Position numbers and translations under genes: made by a program. Of a stretch of DNA of 64,000 bases, positions 1-8,224 are shown piece by piece (the first letter of the stretch is position 1; each line of letters opens with the position of its first letter). The stretch is from Kineosporiaceae bacterium (lineage in GTDB: Bacteria > Actinomycetota > Actinomycetes > Actinomycetales > Kineosporiaceae), in assembly GCA_016713225.1 (NCBI GenBank), contig JADJPO010000005.1, positions 248,001-312,000 of the forward strand, given 5' to 3'. The notes below the pieces were generated by a model that was not told where the DNA came from, made no database searches, and saw only the letters and a program-made list of their open reading frames with translations.

Positions 1-30
1 CCCTGCGCCCTGATCGGCGGCGTCGGCTGA
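1..30 (+). CDS. 3' end of an unidentified upstream gene
   Basis: The first 30 bases read in frame as nine codons (PCALIGGVG) and a TGA stop. The stop overlaps the ATG of the next gene (TGATG), which suggests translational coupling with the antiporter. CPA2 antiporters of this kind are often preceded by a small TrkA-C-domain regulatory subunit (KhtT type), so that is the natural guess. The visible part is too short to support it. Confidence 0.3.
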   Translation, partial: PCALIGGVG

Positions 31-1220
31 TGCACGTCGACCCGGCGTTCTTCGTCGAGATCGGGATCCTGCTGCTCATCCTCGGAGCGGCCGGTGCGCT
101 GGCATGGCGCATCGGGCTGTCCCCGGTGCCGCTGTTCCTCCTCGCCGGTCTGGCTGTGGGTGAAGGTGGCCTGTTCCCCGCGCCCTCGGCCGCCGAGTTC
201 CTGGAGTTCTCCGCGGGGATCGGCGTCGTCCTGTTGATGCTCACCCTGGGGCTGGAGTTCTCCTCTGCGGAGTTCGCCCAGTCGGTGCGTCGGCACGCAC
301 CGAGCGGGGTGGTCGATCTGGTGCTCAACGCGACTCCCGGAGCGCTGACCGGAATCCTGCTGGGACTGCCGCTCGCGGGGACGGTGGCCCTGGCCGGCAT
401 CACCTGGATCTCCTCCTCGGGCATCGTGGCTCGATCCTTGGTCGACTTGGGCCGGCTCGGCTTTCGCGAGACCCCCTCGGTGTTGTCGGTGCTCGTGCTC
501 GAGGACATCGCCATGGCGGTCTACCTGCCGATCCTGGCGGTGCTGCTGGTCGGTGGCAGTGCGACGTCCGGAGCCCTCGGGGTGGGCATCTCGCTGGTGT
601 CGGTGGTCACGATCCTGGTGCTCTCACGCCGAGCCGGCCCCCACCTCGAGCGGCTGCTCACGCACGACTCCGACGAACAGGTCATGCTGCGCACGCTGGG
701 GCTCACCCTGGTGGTCGCCGGGCTGGCCGAGCGGGTGGGCATCTCCGCGGCGGTCGGCGCCTTCCTGGTGGGCATGGCGATTCCGACGGCAACCGCTGAG
801 GCAGCCCGCCGGGTGCTCGACCCGTTGCGCGACCTCTTCGCGGCGGCGTTCTTCCTGTCGTTCGGCTACACCACCGACCCCGCCGACCTGCCAGGCGTGC
901 TGCTCGTGGCGCTCGCGCTGGCCGTGGTGACGGCGCTGACCAAGATCATGACTGGTTGGTATGCCGCCGGGCGTGACGGTGTCGGACCGCGTGGACGGTG
1001 GCGGGCCGGCCTGATCCTGGTGGCCCGGGGTGAGTTCTCGCTGGTCATCGCCGGGCTCGCCGCCACGGCTGGGATTCCCGAGGTCGGTCGATTGGCTGCC
1101 GCTTATGTGCTCATCCTCGCGGTGAGCGGCCCGGTCCTGGCGCGGCTGTCCGGTCAGCGGCGCGATGCCCCGCGGCCTGCCAGAGCCCCCCAACTGGCCC
1201 AGGGCACCGCTCAGGCGTGA
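30..1220 (+). CDS. CPA2-family monovalent cation/proton antiporter
   Basis: A 396-aa, very hydrophobic integral membrane protein with about 11-12 predicted membrane segments and almost no soluble tail. The order of segments and motifs such as GVVLLMLTLGLEF, ISSSGIVARSL, VLEDIAMAVYLP, GAFLVGMAI and ARGEFSLVIAG are those of the Na+/H+ exchanger domain of the KefB/KhtU-like CPA2 family, which exchange K+ or Na+ for protons across the plasma membrane. The start ATG overlaps the stop of a preceding gene, so it is probably the second gene of an operon. It lacks the cytoplasmic TrkA-N domain of full-length KefB, consistent with a separate regulatory subunit encoded upstream. The family is clear; the transported ion is not. 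Confidence 0.85.
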   Translation: MHVDPAFFVEIGILLLILGAAGALAWRIGLSPVPLFLLAGLAVGEGGLFPAPSAAEFLEFSAGIGVVLLMLTLGLEFSSAEFAQSVRRHAPSGVVDLVLNATPGALTGILLGLPLAGTVALAGITWISSSGIVARSLVDLGRLGFRETPSVLSVLVLEDIAMAVYLPILAVLLVGGSATSGALGVGISLVSVVTILVLSRRAGPHLERLLTHDSDEQVMLRTLGLTLVVAGLAERVGISAAVGAFLVGMAIPTATAEAARRVLDPLRDLFAAAFFLSFGYTTDPADLPGVLLVALALAVVTALTKIMTGWYAAGRDGVGPRGRWRAGLILVARGEFSLVIAGLAATAGIPEVGRLAAAYVLILAVSGPVLARLSGQRRDAPRPARAPQLAQGTAQA

Positions 1221-1241
1221 GCCGCCGCGTAGGGTGCCGCC

Positions 1242-2729
1242 ATGGTTCGGCGTACCGTGCGGCTCACCGGGCGCGAGGCATCGGTGGCTCACCTGGCCGC
1301 CGGCTTCGCGCGGATTCGGCACGAGCTCGAGATCCCCGAGGAATTCCCACCCGACGTGCTCGCCGCGGCGACGCTGGCCAGCGCGCAGGTGGCCGGCGAT
1401 GCCGGCGATTCGTGGGCCGACCTGCGTGACCTCGAGTTCGTCACGGTCGATCCACCCGGCTCCACCGACCTCGACCAGGCGATGGCGCTGCGGCGACGGC
1501 CCGGTTCGAACGGCGGCTACCAGGTCGACTATGCGATCGCCGACGTGCCCGCGTTCGTGGCGCCGTCCTCGCTGATCGACCGGACGGCGCGCTCGCGCGG
1601 GCAGACGCTCTACGCCCCCGACCGGCGGATCCCGCTGCACCCGCCGGTGCTCAGCGAGAATGCCGCCAGCCTGTTGCCGGGGGAGGATCGGCCGGCGTTC
1701 GTGTGGCGGTTCGAGCTGTCCGCCACCGGCGAGCTGCTCGGCATCGACCTGGTGCGCGCCCTGGTACGCAGCCGGGCCAGGCTCGACTACGCCCAGGTGC
1801 AGCAGGCCGCCGATGCTCACCCCGGTGTGGTGGACGACCATGCCGAGCTGTTGGTTCGTCAAGCGGTGCTGTTGCGTGAGATCGGCTTGGCGAGAATGGG
1901 CTTGGAGCGCCTCCGCGGCGGCGCCAGCCTGCCGTTGCCGGAACAGCAGGTGGACGCCGTGGACGGTCACTACCGCCTGGTGTTGCGCCCCGCGTTGGCC
2001 TCGGAGGACTGGAACGCGCAGCTGTCGCTGATGACCGGCATGGCTGCCGCCACGATCATGCTGGACGGTGGGGTGGGTCTGTTGCGCACCCTGCCCGCGC
2101 CGGACCCGGCGGCCCTGGAGCGGTTCCGGCGTCAGGCTGCTGCTCTCGGCGTGCGCTGGCCCGTGGAGCAGAGCTACGGCGAGTTGCTGCGCTCGCTGCG
2201 CCGCGACGTCCCCCGCGAACTGGCCCTGATGCACGAGGCGGGCGCGCTGTTCCGAGGGGCCGGCTACACCCCGCTCGCGCCGGGATCGCCCCCGCCGGTG
2301 GTGACGACGCATGCTGCGGTGGCGGCGTCCTATGCCCACGTGACCGCGCCGTTGCGCCGCTTGGTCGACCGGTTCGGGTTGGTGACCTGCCATGCCCTGG
2401 TCGCGGGTCGCCCGGTGCCGGGCTGGGTGCTGGAGGCGCTCGGCGAACTGCCCGAGCTCATGGCCACCTCGGATCATCTGGCCGGTCAGCTGGAGCGCCG
2501 CTCGACGGACCTGGTCGAGGCGGCCGTGTTGGCCCATCGGGTGGGGCAGGACTTCGACGCGGTGGTCGTCGACCGCAACCACTCAGGTGCCAAGGTGCAG
2601 CTGCTCGACCCGGCGGTCCTGGCCTCGGTGCGCGACCCGCAGGGCCGCGCCCGGCTCGGGCACCCGGTGCGGGTGCGGCTGGACGCCGTGGATCTCGACC
2701 GGGGAGCGGTCACCTTCGTCGTCAGCTGA
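1242..2729 (+). CDS. RNB-domain ribonuclease (RNase II/R family, short actinobacterial form)
   Basis: A 495-aa protein with a central RNB exoribonuclease domain. The metal-binding signature FVTVDPPGSTDLDQAM (around residues 67-82, Asp70/76/78) matches the RNase II/R active site, and YAHVTAPLRRLVDRF near residue 370 is the conserved C-terminal part of that domain. It lacks the long N-terminal cold-shock domains of RNase R and has only a short C-terminal beta-rich segment, as in many actinobacterial RNB proteins. Expected role: 3'-to-5' degradation of RNA in the cytoplasm. It starts 21 bp after the antiporter gene. Its stop lies just 27 bp before the left copy of the rnpB repeat. Confidence 0.88.
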   Translation: MVRRTVRLTGREASVAHLAAGFARIRHELEIPEEFPPDVLAAATLASAQVAGDAGDSWADLRDLEFVTVDPPGSTDLDQAMALRRRPGSNGGYQVDYAIADVPAFVAPSSLIDRTARSRGQTLYAPDRRIPLHPPVLSENAASLLPGEDRPAFVWRFELSATGELLGIDLVRALVRSRARLDYAQVQQAADAHPGVVDDHAELLVRQAVLLREIGLARMGLERLRGGASLPLPEQQVDAVDGHYRLVLRPALASEDWNAQLSLMTGMAAATIMLDGGVGLLRTLPAPDPAALERFRRQAAALGVRWPVEQSYGELLRSLRRDVPRELALMHEAGALFRGAGYTPLAPGSPPPVVTTHAAVAASYAHVTAPLRRLVDRFGLVTCHALVAGRPVPGWVLEALGELPELMATSDHLAGQLERRSTDLVEAAVLAHRVGQDFDAVVVDRNHSGAKVQLLDPAVLASVRDPQGRARLGHPVRVRLDAVDLDRGAVTFVVS

Positions 2730-2756
2730 GGTGCGGTCAGGAGCGACTGGCCAGGC

Positions 2757-3204
2757 CGACGTCCGGGGGAGCTTCTCGATATGGGTACGCTGGCCTCGGA
2801 CGAGCCGGACGGGCGGCCGCGTCGAGCACGATCCCGCTGGTCGGGGGAGGGCTCGCCGAGGAAAGTCCGGACTCCACAGGGCAGGGTGGTGGGTAACACC
2901 CACCCGGGGTGACCCGCGGGACAGTGCCACAGAGAACAGACCGCCGGTTCGACCTCTCGGGGTCGGCGCCGGTAAGGGTGAAACGGTGGTGTAAGAGACC
3001 ACCAGCGTGGCGGGTGACCGTCGCGGCTCGGTAAACCCCACCCGGAGCAAGGCCAGACAGGAAGCGTTCGAGGGCGGCCCGCCCGAGCTTCCGGGTAGGC
3101 CGCAGGAGGGCACCGGCAACGGTGTTCGTAGATGGATGGTCGCCATCCGCCGGGCAACCGGCGGATACAGAATCCGGCTTACAGTCCGGCTCGTCCGCTC
3201 ACCA
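2757..3204. repeat. Left 448-bp direct repeat containing rnpB
   Basis: Read base by base, this segment is identical to 42753-43200, an offset of exactly 39,996 bp. Identity begins at CGACGTCC and ends at GCTCACCA; both flanks diverge immediately outside. Each copy contains a whole RNase P RNA gene plus about 40 bp upstream. The length and perfect identity fit a recent event, such as Campbell-type integration of a circle carrying rnpB, rather than a short att core. Confidence 0.95.
2799..3196 (+). ncRNA. rnpB: RNase P RNA, left copy
   Basis: The catalytic RNA of RNase P, which makes the mature 5' ends of tRNAs. The ends pair to form helix P1 (CGAGCCGGAC at 2801-2810 with GTCCGGCTCG at 3184-3193). 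Conserved core blocks are present, including GAGGAAAGTCCGGACTCC near 2859, the ACAGAGAACAGACCGCC block near 2930 and the TAAGGGTGAAACGGTG block near 2973. The size, about 400 nt, is usual for a type A bacterial RNase P RNA. A GGTACGCT element just upstream is a possible extended -10. Immediately 3' of the repeat the sequence is island DNA, so this copy has lost the downstream hairpin seen after the right copy. Confidence 0.93.
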
Positions 3205-3222
3205 AGGTTCGGGCGGCATCCG

Positions 3223-4435
3223 TCATGCCGCACCGTGTCCCTGCTCAATCCATCTGACGACGACGATCTCGCCGGGAAGCTGGGCGAGCAGGTGCGGGTC
3301 GGATCGTCACCGTCGTGATCGGGGACGACGACGGTGAGGTGGCAGTCCATCGGAACGTTGTAGACGAAGCGAGCAGCTGACCCTCGGCCGCCGTAACCGA
3401 TCACCGTCCGAAGCGGATAGGCGGCATCGTCGACAACGTGAGCTGGTGAGCGGGTTGTCGAGCTCACCGTGACTCGGGCGCTGGGATCGAGTTCGTGCCA
3501 AGCGGCGCCGATGTGCACTGGTACCGCAATCTGTTCCTCGATGCCCAGGATCCAGATCCGTTGGGCGCCCGGCGCTGCGTTTCGAGCTGCCATCGCGATC
3601 TGCACCGCGGCCTGACGTCCCGCGTCGGCGGTGACGGACAGACCGTGGCGGGGCGGTGACCACGGCGGCTCGGCATCCACCCAGGCGATGGCGCGCGGGG
3701 GACGTGACGGCGGGTCGGCCCGTGGCATCGTCTCCGCCACGACCGCAACCTGGTCGCGGGCCGACTCCGCTACTGTCACCTCGACTCTCGCCAGGGCCAC
3801 CAGGCGAAGCTGGACGTCGCGGGACGCCGCCATCTCGGCCACTGCCTGGGGGTGCGGTTGAGCATCGATCAAGCAGGCCAGAGTGAACTGGCAGCCGGGA
3901 TTGCCGGACACCAGCTCGCGCACGAGGTTGGCGACCATGCGACCGGAGGTCACCTCGTCATCCACCAGGAGGATGTGTCGACGTCCGGTCAGGAACCCTG
4001 CCTGGGCTGGTTGCAGCTCATGGTCCGCGGCATGCGAATGGTCTTCGGTGAACGACACGGCGCAGCTGGGTGCGGGTGGCGAGACACAGGGACTCGGGTC
4101 GAGTGGATGATGTCCATCGGGTCCGAGCCGGCCAGAGACTGAGCCACCAGAATGGCCAATCCCGTTGCGGTTTCCGCGAATCCGACGACCAGATCGATCG
4201 GCACACAGCTGTCGTCCCGAACCGCCGACGCCAGAGAGGCGGCTGCTGAGAGGGCTCTTGCCGGAGGAACGGGCACGTGCTTGGCCAACGGCGGGGTGAC
4301 GATAAGCTGTACTCGGCGCGGATTCTCACGCAGCCCGAGACCGATGTCCGGCAACGTGGGATGCGCACGGCGCATGCGCACGCCGATGTCCACGCGGGAC
4401 ACGGTCCAGCCGACCGCGCCGAGGCCCTCGATCAT
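3223..4435 (-). pseudogene. PRTase-TRSP protein of Ter biosynthetic module, interrupted by two frameshifts
   Basis: Reading starts at ATG 4435, which overlaps the stop of the aldolase gene (ATGA). The first frame gives a type I phosphoribosyltransferase N-terminus (NPRRVQLIVTPPLAKHVPVP, VVGFAETATGLA, IIHSTR). Around 4060-4095 the frame must change; the second frame gives FTEDHSHAADH and the PRPP loop HILLVDDEVTSGRMVANLV, then the TRSP domain (SSTTRSP, PLRTVIGYGGRGSAARFVYNV). Around 3292-3310 a second shift is needed for the C-terminus HLLAQLPGEIVVVRW, ending at a TGA at 3223. Both shifts could be corrected by adding one base. Either the gene is decayed or the sequence has two deletion errors. 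Family knowledge: this enzyme accompanies TerD, CitE-like, HAD and StiP proteins and is thought to help make a nucleoside-like metabolite. Confidence 0.8.
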
Positions 4436-5643
4436 CCGGGCATTCCCGCCATCGCGTCCGCCTCCGCAAAATGGATGTCCAACGCATCGGCGAAGGTGCG
4501 GTCGGGGCGCAACACACCACATGCTGCCGCTCGGTCCAGGGTTGATCTGGCCCAGAACCCATGCGGCCGACACTCGATCATCCGTTGACCGTTGACCGAT
4601 GCCTGCGCCCCGCCGGATCGGTCGCTGAGGATCTCGACCGCATCCAGGTACTCGGCGTGGTCGACGATCCCCATCGCCGAGACGACCAGGGCCTGGTCGG
4701 GGTGAATCACCGATTTGCCGGTCAGCCCGTTAGCCCGATCCAGGAGTACCTCGCGGATCAGACCGTCGAGGTTGGCCCCGATCAAGGACTGGCGCGACGA
4801 GATCCGCGTCAGGTGCTCGCCCTCGACGAAGGGGGTCTGACGCAGTTGGGGGCGCAGCACCCGGGTGTGGCGTACGAGATGTTCCCAAACCCCGCCGCTG
4901 ACGCAATAGCCGCCTTCGCCCCCGAGCATGCTCACCAAGTCACCGATTGTCGCTGAGAGGAAGTGCACCTCGTGCGCATTGACGTCTGGCGTCCGGCGGA
5001 CGCCGTGAAGCCCAGCCAGGTCTGTGCTGCCGAATCGAACACACAGGATACGTTCGCTGTGGCGGTCGAGTGCTTGCCGGAGCCCGCTGATGGCCTGGTG
5101 TCGCACGTGGGCCTGCACGAACTCTCGCGTCTCGACGATGGGCATCAGCGACAGCAGAGCGCCTCGGTGGCGGTGTTCGGCCCCGGCCAGCGCAGCGGCG
5201 GTCGCGTCGATCGACGCCGGGGTCGCCTTGGGAAGAGCGATCCCGGTCAATCGTCGGATGGTGCGACCACACGTCTGGAGAAACTCATCGATGTCGTCGG
5301 TCGCCCGCAGCCGGACGAAGACAGCCACGTCGGCCAAGCCCAGCCCCGGGGCGGCGTCGTCGTCCATGAGACGAAGGGTCTGCATCACGCGTTCACGGGC
5401 GGACGATCGATCGCGGTCGGCCACGGCATCCTCGAGGTCCAGGACAACGCTTGTGGTGCCGCGTCGTCGGGCCTGCACCAGGTCATTGACCAGGTCGGGT
5501 CGGCTCGCGGGAACGTACAGTGTCGCGCCCATCGCCTCGACGAACCGGCGTGCCCCGTTTGCGCGAGTGGTCGGTTGGGGGAGAACCGAATACAGGTCAT
5601 CGGCACGATGAGCGACCAGTCTCCCTTGCCGTATCTGCATCAT
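4432..5643 (-). CDS. HpcH/HpaI (CitE-like) aldolase of the Ter module
   Basis: A 403-aa TIM-barrel carbon-carbon lyase of the HpcH/HpaI aldolase-citrate lyase beta family. Visible family motifs are TLYVPASRPD, SVVLDLEDAV (metal-binding Asp/Glu), FVRLRATDD, IALPKATP, SLMPIVETREFV, VRFGSTDLAGLHG and KSVIHPDQ. It starts one base after the upstream TerD stop and its TGA overlaps the next ATG, so it is part of a tightly coupled operon with the PRTase-TRSP enzyme. In Ter gene clusters such aldolases are proposed to build or modify a nucleoside-like small molecule; the real substrate is unknown. Length and motifs look intact. Confidence 0.85.
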   Translation of the reverse strand: MMQIRQGRLVAHRADDLYSVLPQPTTRANGARRFVEAMGATLYVPASRPDLVNDLVQARRRGTTSVVLDLEDAVADRDRSSARERVMQTLRLMDDDAAPGLGLADVAVFVRLRATDDIDEFLQTCGRTIRRLTGIALPKATPASIDATAAALAGAEHRHRGALLSLMPIVETREFVQAHVRHQAISGLRQALDRHSERILCVRFGSTDLAGLHGVRRTPDVNAHEVHFLSATIGDLVSMLGGEGGYCVSGGVWEHLVRHTRVLRPQLRQTPFVEGEHLTRISSRQSLIGANLDGLIREVLLDRANGLTGKSVIHPDQALVVSAMGIVDHAEYLDAVEILSDRSGGAQASVNGQRMIECRPHGFWARSTLDRAAACGVLRPDRTFADALDIHFAEADAMAGMPG

Positions 5644-5644
5644 C

Positions 5645-6202
5645 TCAGTCGATGTTCACGCCGTAGTCCTGACCGAAGGCGGCCAGGCCAGCGGAGTATC
5701 CCGCGTCGTGAATGCGCAGCTTCCACTGGCCTTTGTAGCGGTAGACCTCGGCGAATATCGCGCAGGTCTCGCGGGCGTACTGCGTCACGCTTCGGTACGC
5801 AGCATGCTCGACGCCCTGGGTCAGGTTGTGCACGCTGACCGAGAATCCTCCCCCTGATGCAATCACGCAGTCCTCGGCAATCGTCGACAGGGCGAGGTAG
5901 ATGTGCTCGATGGCAGGATCAAGGTCAGCGAGGTTGAACAGCACCTGAGCACGGTCGACGTTCGGCGCGGGCTCCCCGCGGTTCACCCAACGCAAGAAGA
6001 CCTGATGCTGTGGGCAGGTCGGCTGGTTCCAGAACAGGAAATGGGCGTCGCTCAGCACTCGTTTGTCCGGGCCGCACAGTAAGGCCACGACGTCGAGGTC
6101 GGCAGCGGGGTCATTCCAGGTGATGCCCACGGCCGTGGCGAAGCCGGGTTCGCCTGCGGCCGCGAGGACGCAGTTTCCGCCCTTGGCCAGGTGATGCGTC
6201 AC
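5645..6202 (-). CDS. TerD-domain protein, divergent
   Basis: A 185-aa single-domain TerD-family protein. The family hallmarks are the N-terminal LAKGGNCVLAA strand, VGITWNDPAADLDVVALLC, and the C-terminal IFAEVYRYKGQWKLRIHDAGYSAGLAAFGQDYGVNID, typical of TerD/TerE/TerZ. The calcium-binding loop of canonical TerD (HTGDN followed by a GDGDDE-type acidic run) is missing and replaced by an unrelated insert near residues 65-85, so calcium binding may be lost. Start ATG 6202 overlaps the stop of the GTPase gene. Its place between the GTPase/vWA genes and the aldolase suggests an adaptor linking both halves of the operon. Confidence 0.85.
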   Translation of the reverse strand: MTHHLAKGGNCVLAAAGEPGFATAVGITWNDPAADLDVVALLCGPDKRVLSDAHFLFWNQPTCPQHQVFLRWVNRGEPAPNVDRAQVLFNLADLDPAIEHIYLALSTIAEDCVIASGGGFSVSVHNLTQGVEHAAYRSVTQYARETCAIFAEVYRYKGQWKLRIHDAGYSAGLAAFGQDYGVNID

Positions 6203-7152
6203 GACGTGATCCCGTGGATGGTCCAGAGTGCCTTGATGAGGTCGAGGACTCGGTAGGGACTCACACCTGCCGGGTGCACCCGGTCTGTCGGTCGGTGCCC
6301 CAGGGCCGCGGTCGCGAACAGCCGAGGGGCCATTCCTGAGTCGGCGGCCAGGGCCATGAGCAGGCCGCCGTGAAGATGTTCGAGCAAACCGGTCAGCTCG
6401 TGCTGCAGAAGGCTGCTGTCGCGAGGGTCGTCGAAGAGCGAAGTGAACGAGGGATCGCGCTGCATCGCAGCGCCCGGTCGATTCATGATCGTCCGCCAGT
6501 TGACGTCAGGATGGTTGCGCAGCGCCTGCAGCTCGTCGAACTTGCTCAGCGCGATACCGAGATACTGCGCCCGATCAGGCCTTGCGTGCGCTAGGCGGGC
6601 GGCAAGAACCTTCTGTAGCACGTCGACATCGTTGCCGGCGTGCGATGGGATACTGCCGCCGGCACCCGCGAGTACCGCGACGATGCTTGGCACCTTGAGC
6701 GGGTCGACAATCGACACCAGCAGGTCGACTGCTCCGAGATAGGCGAAGGTTGGATCGTCCGGGGTGAGTCGCTCGAACTGCTCGCCGGCCGCGTCCGTGA
6801 GCGCCAGGCAGATCGGCCGCCCGCGGAGCTGGAACGACCACAGCAGGGGTTTGGGTTGGACCGGTGGCGTCCCGCCCGGCAGCTCCCCGGTGAGGAAGAT
6901 CTTGGGGTACGTCAAGTCCATCCGTTCCCTAGTGTCGTGCAAGGGCTTCAGGACGGTGTGGTGCCGGTGGTTCAGGAAGTGTTCGAAGGTTCGCATCATG
7001 ACCCCGATGAGAACCGTCTTGCCTGCGGTCTGAGCTCCGGTCATCGCCATCGACATGCGAAGAGACAAGGCCCACTCCGGCGGGATCTCGAAGGCGCATT
7101 CCGGGCACGGGCCAGCCCGCTCGATGTCCGTGGCGCAGCTGGGACAGTTCAT
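6199..7152 (-). CDS. Zinc-ribbon TRAFAC-like GTPase
   Basis: A 317-aa protein. The N-terminus is a four-cysteine zinc ribbon (CPSC then CPEC, residues 3-19). It is followed by a P-loop GTPase-like domain with G1 GAQTAGKT (39-46), a G3-like DAAG (120-123) and a G4-like SKFD (203-206). No membrane segment is seen. It resembles the 'double-GTPase'/DO-GTPase families found with GTPase-associated proteins and vWA proteins in bacterial conflict systems. Start ATG 7152 overlaps the preceding stop by ATGA, and its own stop overlaps the TerD start, so it is translationally coupled on both sides. Probable role: nucleotide-driven switch in the TerD/vWA/tubulin assembly. The role is inference. Confidence 0.75.
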   Translation of the reverse strand: MNCPSCATDIERAGPCPECAFEIPPEWALSLRMSMAMTGAQTAGKTVLIGVMMRTFEHFLNHRHHTVLKPLHDTRERMDLTYPKIFLTGELPGGTPPVQPKPLLWSFQLRGRPICLALTDAAGEQFERLTPDDPTFAYLGAVDLLVSIVDPLKVPSIVAVLAGAGGSIPSHAGNDVDVLQKVLAARLAHARPDRAQYLGIALSKFDELQALRNHPDVNWRTIMNRPGAAMQRDPSFTSLFDDPRDSSLLQHELTGLLEHLHGGLLMALAADSGMAPRLFATAALGHRPTDRVHPAGVSPYRVLDLIKALWTIHGITS

Positions 7153-8222
7153 GTGTTCCGGACCGTGGCGCTGAACATACCCATGGCAATCTCCTTGGCC
7201 ACCGCGGCGGCGCCAGCCTCCGTGCTCACGGTGACCAGCGTATGCCGTCCCATGGTCGGGAGAGCAGCCAAGGCCTCGAACTCGTTGTCCCACCAATACA
7301 TCGGCCGATGCGTGGCGGATGCCTCGAACGGTGAGCGGCCGATGCCCGTGATCTGCAGGGTCAGTGAGGCTGGGGCGGCCCACGCCCACGCCACCAACTC
7401 CACGGCGTCGAGCGGGACGCCGTCCACAACCACGACGACCAGGCCGTTGTGGTCGATGGCCGATGCGGCCTGCTTGACCGCAGGGAGCACGGCGGCCCAC
7501 GGGCTGGGTCGGTCGCCCAGCCCCGTGACCCAGTCGACCTGCTCGGTGTCCAGCCGCGCCGTGATGTCGTCCGCACGACCCAGACGGGTGCGGAGCACTG
7601 CCTTCGGCGCGCCGTCTCGGGCGGCTGCGGCGATGCCGAAGACCACTTCGATCAGTCGGCCGACCTCGGTCCGCCGATCCGGAGCCAGCATGGTGGCCGA
7701 CCCGTCGATGACCATCGCCCACGGGCCGGTCGGCGAGGCTGCCTTGGCGTGAGCGGCGTGGTAGGCGTAACCACCCGTCTCGTGCCATGAACGGGCAGCG
7801 AGTTGGACCGTCGGTCGGTCGACGCGGTGCCGGAAGGCGTCGCGGAGCACGAGGGATCCGGTTGCCACCGACAGCGTCACCAGCTGCACGGTGCTGCGCC
7901 CGGAGGCGTCCACGGGTTCGCGCAGAACCAGGTCATCCAGTGGCATCGACGGATGAGTGATGGTCAACCCCACCATGCTTCCCGGGGGGAAAGGCCCGCC
8001 CAGGATCGGGCTGGCCACGACCGTCAGATCAGAGCCCGGGGCGATCGAGGACGGCTGAACGATGAACGCCCCATCGGACACCCGCTGCGCCGGGGGAACC
8101 GGTTCCCCGGTGGCCGAGACCAGGTCGATGCGCACTGTTGCCGGGCCGGTGGCCGAGATGTGCAGCGGGCCGGGCCGGCTCGGCGGAACGATGCCACCAT
8201 CGGTCAGTTGGGCGATGGCCAT
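7149..8222 (-). CDS. vWA-like protein, uncharacterised
   Basis: A 357-aa cytoplasmic protein with no signal peptide or membrane segment. Residues from about 30 to 140 are beta-rich. From about residue 165, WAMVIDGSATMLAPDRRTEVGRLIEVVFGIA resembles the first strand, metal-site loop (D-G-S-A-T in place of DxSxS) and first helix of a von Willebrand factor A domain. GLVVVVVDGVP (about 265-275) would be a later core strand. It is translationally coupled to the GTPase (ATGA overlap) and lies 2 bp after the GTPase-associated protein. vWA proteins with GTPases and TerD are a recurring partnership (TerY-type systems). No database family can be asserted from sight alone. Confidence 0.55.
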   Translation of the reverse strand: MAIAQLTDGGIVPPSRPGPLHISATGPATVRIDLVSATGEPVPPAQRVSDGAFIVQPSSIAPGSDLTVVASPILGGPFPPGSMVGLTITHPSMPLDDLVLREPVDASGRSTVQLVTLSVATGSLVLRDAFRHRVDRPTVQLAARSWHETGGYAYHAAHAKAASPTGPWAMVIDGSATMLAPDRRTEVGRLIEVVFGIAAAARDGAPKAVLRTRLGRADDITARLDTEQVDWVTGLGDRPSPWAAVLPAVKQAASAIDHNGLVVVVVDGVPLDAVELVAWAWAAPASLTLQITGIGRSPFEASATHRPMYWWDNEFEALAALPTMGRHTLVTVSTEAGAAAVAKEIAMGMFSATVRNT

Positions 8223-8224
8223 GG

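Noticed and set aside
624..2582. 652-codon open frame on the minus strand opposite the antiporter and RNB nuclease genes
   Set aside because: Antisense shadow in high-GC DNA: its sequence is low-complexity Gln/Arg/His-rich, and the plus-strand frames carry clear protein families.
2757..3204. The 448-bp repeat as a classical integrase att core
   Set aside because: Far longer than known att cores, contains a whole gene with its upstream region, and no intact integrase gene adjoins either edge.
2583..3222. Continuation of the PRTase-TRSP second frame through the island edge into rnpB
   Set aside because: After the second frame break the reading is rich in Ser/Arg and runs across a structured RNA gene; the sensible C-terminus ends at 3223.
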